Shown piece by piece: positions 54,724-64,000 of a DNA stretch of 64,000 nt. The first letter of the stretch is position 1. Every line of letters begins with the position of its first letter. A program made the translations under genes and the position numbers. This DNA is from JAFMDF01 sp965277445 (lineage in GTDB: Bacteria; Bacteroidota; Bacteroidia; Chitinophagales; Saprospiraceae). The DNA lies in contig CBDICY010000001.1 in NCBI GenBank assembly GCA_965277445.1, forward strand, positions 496,001-560,000. The letters are read 5' to 3'. The notes below the pieces were generated by a model. The model was not told the origin of the DNA. It did no database searches and was given only the letters and a program-made list of their open reading frames with translations.

Positions 54724-57700
54724 ATGCCAAACAAATACTGGTTAAAAACATTGTTTTTCCTATGTGCACTCGCATGCTTTGGAGAGACAGTTGCACAAGT
54801 AAGATTTAAAGTAGCCCTTTCTAGTGATAGCTCCCGCTATCAGGTCTCTCTGTATTCGGAGACAGGTCCTTTTTCCCGATCATCGGATAATATTATTTCC
54901 TCCTCTACAGTCTCTATAATTGCGCCTACTGGAGCATTAGTGCCTACTGCAATTGAACACCAAACGGGTATTTGGTCTGGCCCTAGCACTTTTGTTAATC
55001 CTGTCGGAGAGTTGAATAGAGATTATTTTGTGTTTACCTTAAATAACCCCAATAGCGACATTGTTTTTACGCCAAGCTTGGAGGTGAATCTATTTTCTTT
55101 TGCTAATAATTTGTCTTGTGCAGGCGCAGTTGAGTTAATGGATAATGATAATGACCCACTTAGAGAACAAGATCCTACTTTGAATGTTGGCAATCAGATT
55201 ACCATCGTCAATTTTGGGCAGACAAATGCTTATACAGGTGCTTATCAACCGGGAAGTGCCAATTGTATGGGCGCTCCTACTTGTGATTTAACGATAAATA
55301 ATATTAGTAAAACAGACATTACTTCTTGTGGTGGAAATGATGGAACGATTACGATCTCAGCAGGGAATAACACAGGTACTTTATTATATAGTATTGATAA
55401 TGGGATTAATTGGTTGATGACGAATACTTTTTCAAATTTAGGCATCGGTAATTATACCATTAAAGTAAAAGATGATATTTGTGAGCAAGTTTACGATAGT
55501 AACCCTGTTACAATTGCAGAACCCGGTATTACGGTACAAGTCACCGATAGCATTCCTGCTTCTTGTAATACAACTTTGGACGGTCAAATAACGGTAGTCG
55601 CTAGCGGGGGATTGCCGCCCTACGAATACAGTATTAATAACGGTGCTAATTGGACAACCAATGGCATTTTTCCTAGTTTAGGCAATGGCATTTTTACCGT
55701 TAAAGCTCGAAATGCGGATAGTACTTGCGAAACGACTTACCCTAATTTAATTGTATTCTCTACCCAAGGCATTACTATTGGCGTCGATAAAACAGATGTT
55801 TCTTGTACTTCAGGTGCAAATGGTACGATTGATGTTTCCGCAGCAGGCAGTATTGGTACTTTTAATTATAGCATTGATAGCGGACAAACTTGGTTGGCGA
55901 CTAGTAGTTTTACAGATTTGGCAGGAGGTAATTATTATGTATTTGTTAGAAATAGCAATGGAGATTGTGCAAGTGCCTACTCCAATAATCCTGTCGTAAT
56001 TAATGAGAATACCATCAATTATACCGTTACTTCGACGGACCCTCCTTGTACAGGAGGTGCACAAGGAAGTATTGTTGTTGCTTTGAATGGTGGCGAAGCG
56101 GGTGATTTTGATTTTAGTATTGACAATGGCGTTAATTGGTCTTCGAGAACTACTTTTTCCAGTTTAGATACAGGTGCTTATCATGTAGTTGTTCGAAAAG
56201 ATGGAGGTGGTTGTGAATCACCTTTTGCGAATAATCCTATTGTTTTATCCATTGCGCCCATAAATATTTCAGTTACGACGATTGCGGGTGGTTGTGAGAA
56301 CGATATGACCAATAGAATTTTAGTCTCTGCTTCTGGCGGTACGGGTACTTTTGAGTATAGTAATGATGATGGGATGACGTGGCAGGCGTCTAATATTTTT
56401 GAAAATTTAGTAAATGGCGATTATACATTAAAAGTCCGAAATACAGATGAATCTTGTGAAACTGCCTATGCCTTAAATCCAATTTCTTTTACGGGTAGTG
56501 CCATTAATATTGGGGTTAATATCATTCAACCTTCATGTGATTTGGCGCTCGATGGTTCTATTACGATCTCTGCTTTTGGTGGTTCAGGTAGCTATATTTA
56601 TAGTATAAATGATGGTGAAAATTATTCTAATCTAAGCTCCTTTACGGGCTTAGGAAACGGAATGTACACCATTAAAGTGAAAAATGCAGATGGCTCTTGT
56701 TCAACAAATTATGTAAATAACCCAATTCAACTCAATACGCCTGCTTTAGCGTTGGTGGCATCTGCTACAGAAGCTTCTTGTTTGGCTGAGTCTGATGGGA
56801 TTATTTCTATGATTGGAAATGGCGGAACAGAGAATTATGAATTTAGCATAGATAGCGGTACTACTTGGAAATCAATGGCTAATTATCAAAGTCTAGCGGC
56901 AGATTTGTATTATTTACTAATAAGAAATGCTAACGGTACTTGTCAAACGGCTTACGCTAATAACCCAGTAGACTTAAGACCTGACTCCTTAGTTTTAACT
57001 TTGGTTAGCAATACCCCACCATCTTGCGAAATAGGCAACGACGGCAGTCTTGTTTTAACGGCAATGGGTGGTGGAAAAGATACTTACGAATTTTCAATTG
57101 ATGATGGCATGACCTGGCAAACGGTCGGTACTTTTCAGAATTTATCGACGGGTGCTTATGATTTAAAAGTCAAGCTCTCCAATACTAATTGTATTACGAC
57201 TTATCCAAATAACCCTGTGGTGGTCGTTAATCCTAATTGTCCAAATCCACCAGTAGCAAATACTTGTTTATTGACTTATATTTTAACAGAAACAAATGGT
57301 ATTTATACCGTTTCTTTAAAAACAGATACGACTTGGACAGGTAACTTAACGACTACTTCCAACGCACAAGTTTCCATTCGAGTACCTACTGGTGGTTTTG
57401 AAATTGGAAATATTGTGAATGAAAATAGCAATGCCCAGTTTGCCGTTACAGGGGAAGAAATTAATCCAGCCGTAGCAACTGGTTTTGACTTTTTTGCCTT
57501 TACCTTACAATCTATTACCAGCGCCATTCCTTACGTAAAAGGAGATATGGTGGCATTATTTAGTTTTGAAAATGTAGGCCAATGTACTGGAGGCGAAGTT
57601 AATCTAATTGGAGAAGGAGCACTTGCTGAGCCTGGTATTCCTAATATTAATTTTGATGCTCAAATAACGGTAGCGGGTTGGGGCATGGCAGATGCGCCAA

Positions 57701-60700
57701 TTTGTAGTGCAGGAAATACAGTTCCGATCTGTACACCTGCATCAGTTCCTGATTGTTTGGTTAACTTAGTTTTGGATAATCAAGATAATGTATTTACTGT
57801 AGGGATGCTCCCTGATACGACTTGGATTGCTCCTGCAAATACGGTCAATAGCGCACAAATTACCCTAAGAATTCCTGCTGACGGCTATATCCTTGAAAAT
57901 TTACAAAACGCTATAGCAGGTGCTACTTTTGCAATAACAAGTCGCCAAAATAGCCCAAGTGTTGAAGCGGGTTACGATTATGTAAGCATTACCTTAAATT
58001 CTTTTGGCACGACTGCTATTCCTTTTACGAAAGGTGTACCAACCAATTTGTTTAGTTTTGAAATGAATGATGCTTGTTTAGCAGATAGTATTGCTTTGGT
58101 TGGAAAAGGGAGTACTTTTGTAAATGAAGTCAATGATAATCTGGCTTCCCAGATGACCGTCTTGGGTTGGAATATGGCGGACTTGCCCCTTTGTGTGCAA
58201 GCCGAAGCAAAACCAATTTGTAATTTTGGTATCGAACTAGTTTTAAAATCAAATGCTAACCATTGTGGGGCAAGTGATGGTACTTTAGCGATTGGGACAT
58301 TTTGTACAGGTACAGCAACAGAATATAGTATTGATAATGGTTTAACTTACCAAGCTACGAGTGAATTTAATGATTTGCCAGCAGGGGATTATTTAATTAA
58401 AATACGGAATACGACAACGAATTGTGAATTAAGCTATAGCCAAAATCCAGTTACGATTACAGATGGCCGAGCGATTGCTTTTACCGCAAATCCAATTCTT
58501 CCAACTTGCGCAGATAGCACCAATGGGTCAATTACTTTATCTGCTATCAACGGTAGTAGTACCTATTTATATAGTATAGATGACGGGGCAACTTGGTCGT
58601 TAACACCGACTTTTGCTGATTTAGGAAATGGTGTTTATTTACCAAAAGTAAGTAATTTAGATACGACTTGTATTACCGATTATGATACGACTTCTTTGAC
58701 GTTAAATGGTATCCCTTGTAACCAAGATTCTGATGGAGATGGACAGTTTGATATAGCGGAAGACTTAAATATGGATGGGAATTTAGAGAACGATGATACC
58801 GATGGAGATAATATTCCTAACTATCTAGATGACGATGATGATGGAGATGGTATTCTAACGGCTATGGAAGAGGCTGGCCCAAATCAGGGAGATAGTAATG
58901 GAGATGATACACCAGATTGTTTACAGGCTAATGTAGCGACGACGCAAGATGATGAAGGTGCTTATCGTACTTTAGAAGTGCTTGGAAATACTTGCCAAAT
59001 GATTTCTCAATTCATCATTCATTCTGAAGGCAGTATGAGTGAAGCTGATCCAAATTATGATTTTCCTTTTCAATTAAACGCCTTTACCATTCCTTGTGGC
59101 GGAACGGTAACGGTTAATTTATACTTCCATAATACAGCCGATTTAACTGATTTTACCTATAGAAAATATGGACCAACCATACCGGGAGGAGCAATTTCTG
59201 CTTGGTATGATTTTCCCGTCACGATGATGCAAGAAACGATTGGGGGAAATACGGTTGCTAGAGTAATGTTCCAATTAACGGACGGAGCAGTAGGAGATGC
59301 AACGGGAGTAGACAATATGATTGTTGACCCAGGAGGATTGGCTATGAATGTCAATAATTCAGGGGGTTGTCCAATTGTCTACGATTTAGAAAAAATAGGA
59401 GAGACTTATATGGTTAGTTTGACGAGTGACACTTCTTTAGCAGTCAATGCTAATTTAGTAGACTCCGCAAAAATTACCCTACGAGCGCCTACGGGTGTTT
59501 TAGACGTGATCAATTTTACGAATGCAGATATTAATGTGCTGTTTGAATTAGATACAACTTATGTTGCGCCAGTCGAAACACCGAATTACGATTATTTTGT
59601 ATTTAAATTAAGTGCTGCCTCTATCGGTACCAATAATATTAATATTTTTTCTGCTTTAAAAGAACCTTTATTTTCTTTTGAAAATGGTGGTGTTTGTTCT
59701 TTTGATAGCCTATTTTTAGTTGGCATGAATGCCCCTTTTATGACGCCTATAATTGGTGGCGAAGATGTAGCGTCTGCTATTTCGCTTTCTGGTTGGACTG
59801 CGCCTACTTGCGTGACGAATACAGGAGATTTATTCTGTTTACCCGCACCACGAGATACTTTGGAATTAGCCATGTTTGCAGGCTTGGTGAATGACGTTTG
59901 CTTAACGGAAACCATTCAATTGCCTAATGAAATTGGTACTGCTTCGATTTTATTTCAAGGAGCTGCTGTTTCTGGTGGTATGACATCAGATAGTTGTATC
60001 CAACTATTAGCCCAAGCTAATTTTGTCGGTAGAGATTTTGTGACGGTTGTTTTTTGTGATAACGTCAATACAAATATTTGTGATACAACGGTTTTAGATA
60101 TTACCATAAGTGCGCAACCAACTTGTTTAATCAATTTCTTTATTGAAGATTCTCTAGGCACTTTCCAATGCAAAATGGTCAGCGATACCACTTGGGACGA
60201 GCCTTTAAATGAAGTGATCTCTGCTCAATTTACCATCCGAACACCATCGGGCTCATTTGAAATAGCCAACCTCCAAAATGGAATTGGTATGGTGGATTTT
60301 GATTTACAAACCATGACAACCCAGGGAGGATACGATTACTTAAATATTGTTTTACAAACTTTAAACACCCAAGATATTCCTTTCCAAAAAGGAGATACGG
60401 TTAGTTTATTTAGTTTTGAAAATAGCCGATACTGTACCAGCGATAGTTTATTTTTAATTGGCGAAGGTAGCCCTGTTGCTGCTCCTGAAGTTGGGGATGA
60501 ACCCATATTTTCTAAACTAGCCATTCAAGGCTGGGGAGGAGGTACCCAATCGGTGCCTGCTTGTGTGATGAATTATGGTTTGCCGATTTGCCCTATTATT
60601 GTACCGAAAACGGATACGATTCATTTGGTAATGGAAGAAAATAGTACCACTACCACTTGTGTAGATTCTGTGTTACAATTATTAAATAGAATTGGTGTTG

Positions 60701-63700
60701 CGAATGTTTGTATTCAAGGAATGAATGTTAATGCAGTAGTCGCCAATAATGATAGTTGTGTGACTCTCCAAGCACCTGCTAATTTTGTGGGGAATGATAC
60801 ACTTTGTGTGATGCATTTTGATATAGCAGAAGCGGGTTTTAGAGATACGACCATTTTTGTGATTAGGGTTAACGAAAAACCATTTGCACCTACAGATACG
60901 GTCAATTTTACCATTAATGATACAACAGCAGTTTGTTTAGGAACAGCACTACAATTAAATAGTATTGGAGCAGCTACCATCTTATCTGCTGGTAATCAAA
61001 TAAATGTAGTCGTTAACGATAATTCTGATTGCATTACCTTACAGCCAACTGATGGTTTTGTTGGCAATGATACTTTGCTAGTCATTCATTGTGATGCCAT
61101 TGACCCTACTTTCTGTGATACAACGATGGTTGTGATTACTGTAGAAGCACCAGCAGTTTGTTTATTTGAATATTTGTTGGAAGCAACCAATGATGTTTAT
61201 ACCGTAAGATTAGTCGTCGGAGCAACGATACCAAGTAATTTGAGTTTTACCACCTCTATGTTGACCGCCATTCGAGTTCCAGCATCAGGGTTTAATGTGC
61301 CTACCGATAGTATCAATACCCTTTTACCAGGCGTTGCTTTTGAAAATAAGAGCAATGGCGTGCTTTTGGATGAAGAAGAACCTAATTATGGATATATTCT
61401 TTTTGATATTGGCAATATTCCTAGCCCGACTTATCAGGCAGGAGATACTTTAGATTTATTTTCTTTTCGCGCCCCGAATTGTGTAGAAGATACTATTAAA
61501 TTAGTGGGGTCAGGCGCTACTTTTCCTAATCCAATTATTAATACAGAAGAAATTACTTCCTTTTTATCCATTGGTGCATATTTACCTGAGAGTGCACCTT
61601 TTTGTGTGAACCCAATTGGTGGTACGGCTGATTGCACGCCACCAGTAGTTGATCCAGATCCTGCACCAAGAGATACTTTACACTATGTATTAGATTTTGA
61701 AATGCCACGAATAGTTTGTATCGATTCTGCCTTACAATTACTAAATTCCGTTGGGAATGTGACAATTTGTGAACAAGGAGATAATGTAACGGTTGGCGTA
61801 ATTAATAGCGATAGTTGTATAGCTTTAACCCCTGCTGCTAATTTTTCTGGAAATGATACCTTGTGTGTTGTTCATTGTGATGCGGTAATGACTGATTTCT
61901 GTGATACCACTATTTTAATCATAACAGTCAGTCCTAATGATGCAACGCCACCGCCAGCGGCAATAGATTCGACTTGTGCGCTACAATTTGATTTACGATT
62001 TGCCGATGGTGTTTATGTGGTGCGAATGACTTCTGATACAACAATTCGGAACACGATACTCCCATTCCCTAGTAACCCGAACCCTTTTTTCCCGACGGCG
62101 ACTAATTTGATGGAAGTCACCTTAAAAGCACCAACAGGACAATTGCAAATAGTGAATCATAATGACCTTTTAGCAGGTACAGATTTTGTCTTAATCAATT
62201 CTATCATTAGCCCTGCGGAAGATCCTGCTTTTGATTATTTTGTTTATCAATTAAATACCAATAATACCCTTATAACGACTATTCCTTACCAAGAAGGTCA
62301 ATCGGAAGACTTGTTCTCTTTCCAGAACTTTAATTGTAATTTGGATAGTATTGTTTTGGTCGGTAGAGGTCCTTCTTTTGAGGAACTAATTATTGATGGT
62401 GTAAATGTGAATACAAAGGTAGTTGCTAATGGGGATACAATTGCTACTTGTGTGAATGATAGGGGCATTTTGCCACCGGCATTGGCTTTGTCCACCACAA
62501 ATACAATCCCAACTACAGGTGTTTGTAATGATGGAACGATTACTATTACCGCTACGGGCGGAACTGGTCTTTATGAATATAGTATTAATGACGGAACAGA
62601 TTGGGGGACAGATAATGAATTCACCAATTTAGAAAATGGGACTTATTTAGTTAGTGTTAGAACTACGGATGAAGTTTGTGCCAGTAATACAGATACGGTC
62701 ACTTTACAAAATGTAGATTGTGCACCTATCTGTATGATTGCAATTACCTCTGTTGATAGCCTGAATGCAAGTTGTGAAGCTGCTAATGGACAATTAACGG
62801 TCAACGCCATAGGTACTAATTTACAATATAGCATCAATACAGGAGCAACCTTCCAAAGTAGTAACATCTTTGAAAATGTAGCCGCTGGCACTTATAATAT
62901 TCTCGTTAGAGATTCTGTGGAAACGACTTGTGAAGCCAATCTAACGGTGACTTTAAATGGCACAACTTTACCAGTTATCATGTCGGTTGACTTAACTGAT
63001 GCCAATACTTTTGCTGCTAATCAGGGTGTTTTGACCATTTTTGCTACTGGTTCTGGTACGCTTAAATACAGTATTGACGGTGGACAAAATTTCTTTGATG
63101 GAAATGCTTTTACTAGTTTAGGTACAGGTACTTATACGGTGGTTGTAAGTAATGGGGATGAATCTTGTCCTGTTGCTTATGGCAATAATCCTATCCAGAT
63201 TGACCAACCTTGTAGCGTAGATGCAGGAACGGATAGAACTATTTGTCCAGGCGCAGCGGTTACTTTATCCGCTACTGGTAATGCACCAATTTTTGGTTGG
63301 TTGCCTACTACTGGATTGAGCTGTACCGATTGCCCAAATCCAATTGCTAATCCAGATACCACTACCACTTACATCCTCACGAATAGCGGAGGAGGTTGTT
63401 TTGTGATGGATACGATTACGGTAACAGTTTTACCTAGTATTACCGCAGATTATACTTTTATGACCAGTTGTGCCGATTTATCTGTCCAGTTTATGGATAG
63501 CTCTAGCACGACAGGTACGATTATGACTTATGCTTGGGACTTTGGAGATGGAAACCTTTCAACGGAGGCTAATCCAAATCATACTTACGGAGCAGCTGGA
63601 ACTTATACGGTTCAATTAACGACCGCAACTACTGATGGTTGTACAAGTACAACAGCAAAATTAGTCGTCGTAGGTGAAGGATTAATGGGAACGGTAAGCG

Positions 63701-64000
63701 ATGATGCGTCCATTTGTACCAACGATTGTGCGCAATTAATAGCATCAGGTGGAACGACTTATGCTTGGTCACCTGCGGAGGGTTTAAGTGCAACGGACAT
63801 CGCCAACCCAATGGCTTGCCCAACGGTAACGACGACCTACTACGTCACCATATCAAATGGAGGGGGATGTTCCACAATGGATAGTGTAACCGTAACGATT
63901 GCTAATCCAACGATTGGGGTATCTGCGGCGAACAGTATGTGTGGCGAAAATAATGGGGTGATTACCATCTTTGCTTCTTTGCCAGGAGGAACTTTAGAAT
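54724..64000 (+). CDS. Giant SprB-repeat surface protein, 3' end outside the window
   Basis: The frame is open from the ATG at 54724 to the window end, at least 3092 codons. Residues 1-25 form a signal peptide (LFFLCALACFGETVAQ). Thirteen SprB-like repeats and the start of another are recognised: eight between 55270 and 57230, two between 58220 and 58710, three between 62480 and 63190 and one at 63910. Each has the pattern SC...G.I...A.GG...Y.YSIDNG..W...F..L..G.Y...V.N....C. Seven copies of an unnamed domain of about 150 residues with the LFSFE signature are interspersed. A thrombospondin type 3-like Asp-rich stretch lies at 58735-58900 and a PKD domain at about 63440-63665 (WDFGDGNLSTEANPNHTY). 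The T9SS sorting domain expected for such proteins would lie beyond the edge. The best-known relative is SprB, the gliding adhesin of Flavobacterium, although a gliding role is not proven here. Confidence 0.9.
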   Translation, partial: MPNKYWLKTLFFLCALACFGETVAQVRFKVALSSDSSRYQVSLYSETGPFSRSSDNIISSSTVSIIAPTGALVPTAIEHQTGIWSGPSTFVNPVGELNRDYFVFTLNNPNSDIVFTPSLEVNLFSFANNLSCAGAVELMDNDNDPLREQDPTLNVGNQITIVNFGQTNAYTGAYQPGSANCMGAPTCDLTINNISKTDITSCGGNDGTITISAGNNTGTLLYSIDNGINWLMTNTFSNLGIGNYTIKVKDDICEQVYDSNPVTIAEPGITVQVTDSIPASCNTTLDGQITVVASGGLPPYEYSINNGANWTTNGIFPSLGNGIFTVKARNADSTCETTYPNLIVFSTQGITIGVDKTDVSCTSGANGTIDVSAAGSIGTFNYSIDSGQTWLATSSFTDLAGGNYYVFVRNSNGDCASAYSNNPVVINENTINYTVTSTDPPCTGGAQGSIVVALNGGEAGDFDFSIDNGVNWSSRTTFSSLDTGAYHVVVRKDGGGCESPFANNPIVLSIAPINISVTTIAGGCENDMTNRILVSASGGTGTFEYSNDDGMTWQASNIFENLVNGDYTLKVRNTDESCETAYALNPISFTGSAINIGVNIIQPSCDLALDGSITISAFGGSGSYIYSINDGENYSNLSSFTGLGNGMYTIKVKNADGSCSTNYVNNPIQLNTPALALVASATEASCLAESDGIISMIGNGGTENYEFSIDSGTTWKSMANYQSLAADLYYLLIRNANGTCQTAYANNPVDLRPDSLVLTLVSNTPPSCEIGNDGSLVLTAMGGGKDTYEFSIDDGMTWQTVGTFQNLSTGAYDLKVKLSNTNCITTYPNNPVVVVNPNCPNPPVANTCLLTYILTETNGIYTVSLKTDTTWTGNLTTTSNAQVSIRVPTGGFEIGNIVNENSNAQFAVTGEEINPAVATGFDFFAFTLQSITSAIPYVKGDMVALFSFENVGQCTGGEVNLIGEGALAEPGIPNINFDAQITVAGWGMADAPICSAGNTVPICTPASVPDCLVNLVLDNQDNVFTVGMLPDTTWIAPANTVNSAQITLRIPADGYILENLQNAIAGATFAITSRQNSPSVEAGYDYVSITLNSFGTTAIPFTKGVPTNLFSFEMNDACLADSIALVGKGSTFVNEVNDNLASQMTVLGWNMADLPLCVQAEAKPICNFGIELVLKSNANHCGASDGTLAIGTFCTGTATEYSIDNGLTYQATSEFNDLPAGDYLIKIRNTTTNCELSYSQNPVTITDGRAIAFTANPILPTCADSTNGSITLSAINGSSTYLYSIDDGATWSLTPTFADLGNGVYLPKVSNLDTTCITDYDTTSLTLNGIPCNQDSDGDGQFDIAEDLNMDGNLENDDTDGDNIPNYLDDDDDGDGILTAMEEAGPNQGDSNGDDTPDCLQANVATTQDDEGAYRTLEVLGNTCQMISQFIIHSEGSMSEADPNYDFPFQLNAFTIPCGGTVTVNLYFHNTADLTDFTYRKYGPTIPGGAISAWYDFPVTMMQETIGGNTVARVMFQLTDGAVGDATGVDNMIVDPGGLAMNVNNSGGCPIVYDLEKIGETYMVSLTSDTSLAVNANLVDSAKITLRAPTGVLDVINFTNADINVLFELDTTYVAPVETPNYDYFVFKLSAASIGTNNINIFSALKEPLFSFENGGVCSFDSLFLVGMNAPFMTPIIGGEDVASAISLSGWTAPTCVTNTGDLFCLPAPRDTLELAMFAGLVNDVCLTETIQLPNEIGTASILFQGAAVSGGMTSDSCIQLLAQANFVGRDFVTVVFCDNVNTNICDTTVLDITISAQPTCLINFFIEDSLGTFQCKMVSDTTWDEPLNEVISAQFTIRTPSGSFEIANLQNGIGMVDFDLQTMTTQGGYDYLNIVLQTLNTQDIPFQKGDTVSLFSFENSRYCTSDSLFLIGEGSPVAAPEVGDEPIFSKLAIQGWGGGTQSVPACVMNYGLPICPIIVPKTDTIHLVMEENSTTTTCVDSVLQLLNRIGVANVCIQGMNVNAVVANNDSCVTLQAPANFVGNDTLCVMHFDIAEAGFRDTTIFVIRVNEKPFAPTDTVNFTINDTTAVCLGTALQLNSIGAATILSAGNQINVVVNDNSDCITLQPTDGFVGNDTLLVIHCDAIDPTFCDTTMVVITVEAPAVCLFEYLLEATNDVYTVRLVVGATIPSNLSFTTSMLTAIRVPASGFNVPTDSINTLLPGVAFENKSNGVLLDEEEPNYGYILFDIGNIPSPTYQAGDTLDLFSFRAPNCVEDTIKLVGSGATFPNPIINTEEITSFLSIGAYLPESAPFCVNPIGGTADCTPPVVDPDPAPRDTLHYVLDFEMPRIVCIDSALQLLNSVGNVTICEQGDNVTVGVINSDSCIALTPAANFSGNDTLCVVHCDAVMTDFCDTTILIITVSPNDATPPPAAIDSTCALQFDLRFADGVYVVRMTSDTTIRNTILPFPSNPNPFFPTATNLMEVTLKAPTGQLQIVNHNDLLAGTDFVLINSIISPAEDPAFDYFVYQLNTNNTLITTIPYQEGQSEDLFSFQNFNCNLDSIVLVGRGPSFEELIIDGVNVNTKVVANGDTIATCVNDRGILPPALALSTTNTIPTTGVCNDGTITITATGGTGLYEYSINDGTDWGTDNEFTNLENGTYLVSVRTTDEVCASNTDTVTLQNVDCAPICMIAITSVDSLNASCEAANGQLTVNAIGTNLQYSINTGATFQSSNIFENVAAGTYNILVRDSVETTCEANLTVTLNGTTLPVIMSVDLTDANTFAANQGVLTIFATGSGTLKYSIDGGQNFFDGNAFTSLGTGTYTVVVSNGDESCPVAYGNNPIQIDQPCSVDAGTDRTICPGAAVTLSATGNAPIFGWLPTTGLSCTDCPNPIANPDTTTTYILTNSGGGCFVMDTITVTVLPSITADYTFMTSCADLSVQFMDSSSTTGTIMTYAWDFGDGNLSTEANPNHTYGAAGTYTVQLTTATTDGCTSTTAKLVVVGEGLMGTVSDDASICTNDCAQLIASGGTTYAWSPAEGLSATDIANPMACPTVTTTYYVTISNGGGCSTMDSVTVTIANPTIGVSAANSMCGENNGVITIFASLPGGTLE

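Noticed and set aside
55245..63823. Minus-strand ORFs inside the third giant gene
   Set aside because: They are complements of the SprB and LFSFE repeats with no recognisable domains or start signals.

Overview
The window looks like a chromosomal segment of a low-GC Bacteroidota, most likely of the Saprospiria lineage. The clues are three giant secreted proteins built from SdrD-B-like, SprB, CUB, PKD and DUF11-like modules, type IX secretion (T9SS) C-terminal sorting domains on the two complete giants, lipoproteins with Bacteroidota-style lipoboxes, DUF4292 and EnvC-like genes, and AT-rich spacers with weak Shine-Dalgarno signals. The species is inferred from gene content only.

Layout. 1-4.7 kb holds an SDR oxidoreductase (cut by the window edge), an aldehyde dehydrogenase, a Rieske oxygenase and gcvT. 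4.9-11.6 kb is a minus-strand accessory region. It has a 2OG-Fe(II) oxygenase gene interrupted by a TGA, an alpha/beta hydrolase, a lipoprotein, a DTW-domain protein, a repeat-rich gap, a small zinc-ribbon protein, a second and more decayed 2OG oxygenase, and a DUF6624-like lipoprotein. The last two sit between near-identical hairpin sites whose geometry closely matches integron attC sites. 11.7-14.1 kb is an IS91-like element (tyrosine recombinase plus HUH transposase) whose transposase is broken at the HUH motif. 14.4-45.1 kb holds two paralogous giant T9SS cargo proteins (3869 and 5710 residues) on the minus strand, separated by a DEDD exonuclease. 46-52 kb is more ordinary: cdsA, a TPR protein, a DUF4292 lipoprotein, an EnvC-like protein and a RimK-like ligase. 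After that come two fused gene remnants and a small orphan gene. From 54.7 kb to the window end there is a third giant protein, made of SprB repeats and an unnamed domain of about 150 residues; it is incomplete at the 3' edge.

The three giant proteins together account for about 38 kb of coding sequence and are probably surface adhesins or matrix proteins exported by T9SS. The first two share the same C-terminal order (CUB, Ig/HYR-like, dockerin-like, cohesin-like, sorting domain), a conserved segment directly before the start codon, and a second conserved block further upstream. They therefore look like products of one duplication that kept its control region. Internal domain blocks have been duplicated again inside each gene.

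The most notable non-coding signals are the attC-like cassette sites (10387-11625), an Ile/Val-rich leader ORF with an attenuator-like terminator that has no amino-acid operon after it (53919-54051), and several families of dispersed intergenic palindromes. No tRNA, rRNA or CRISPR array was recognised.
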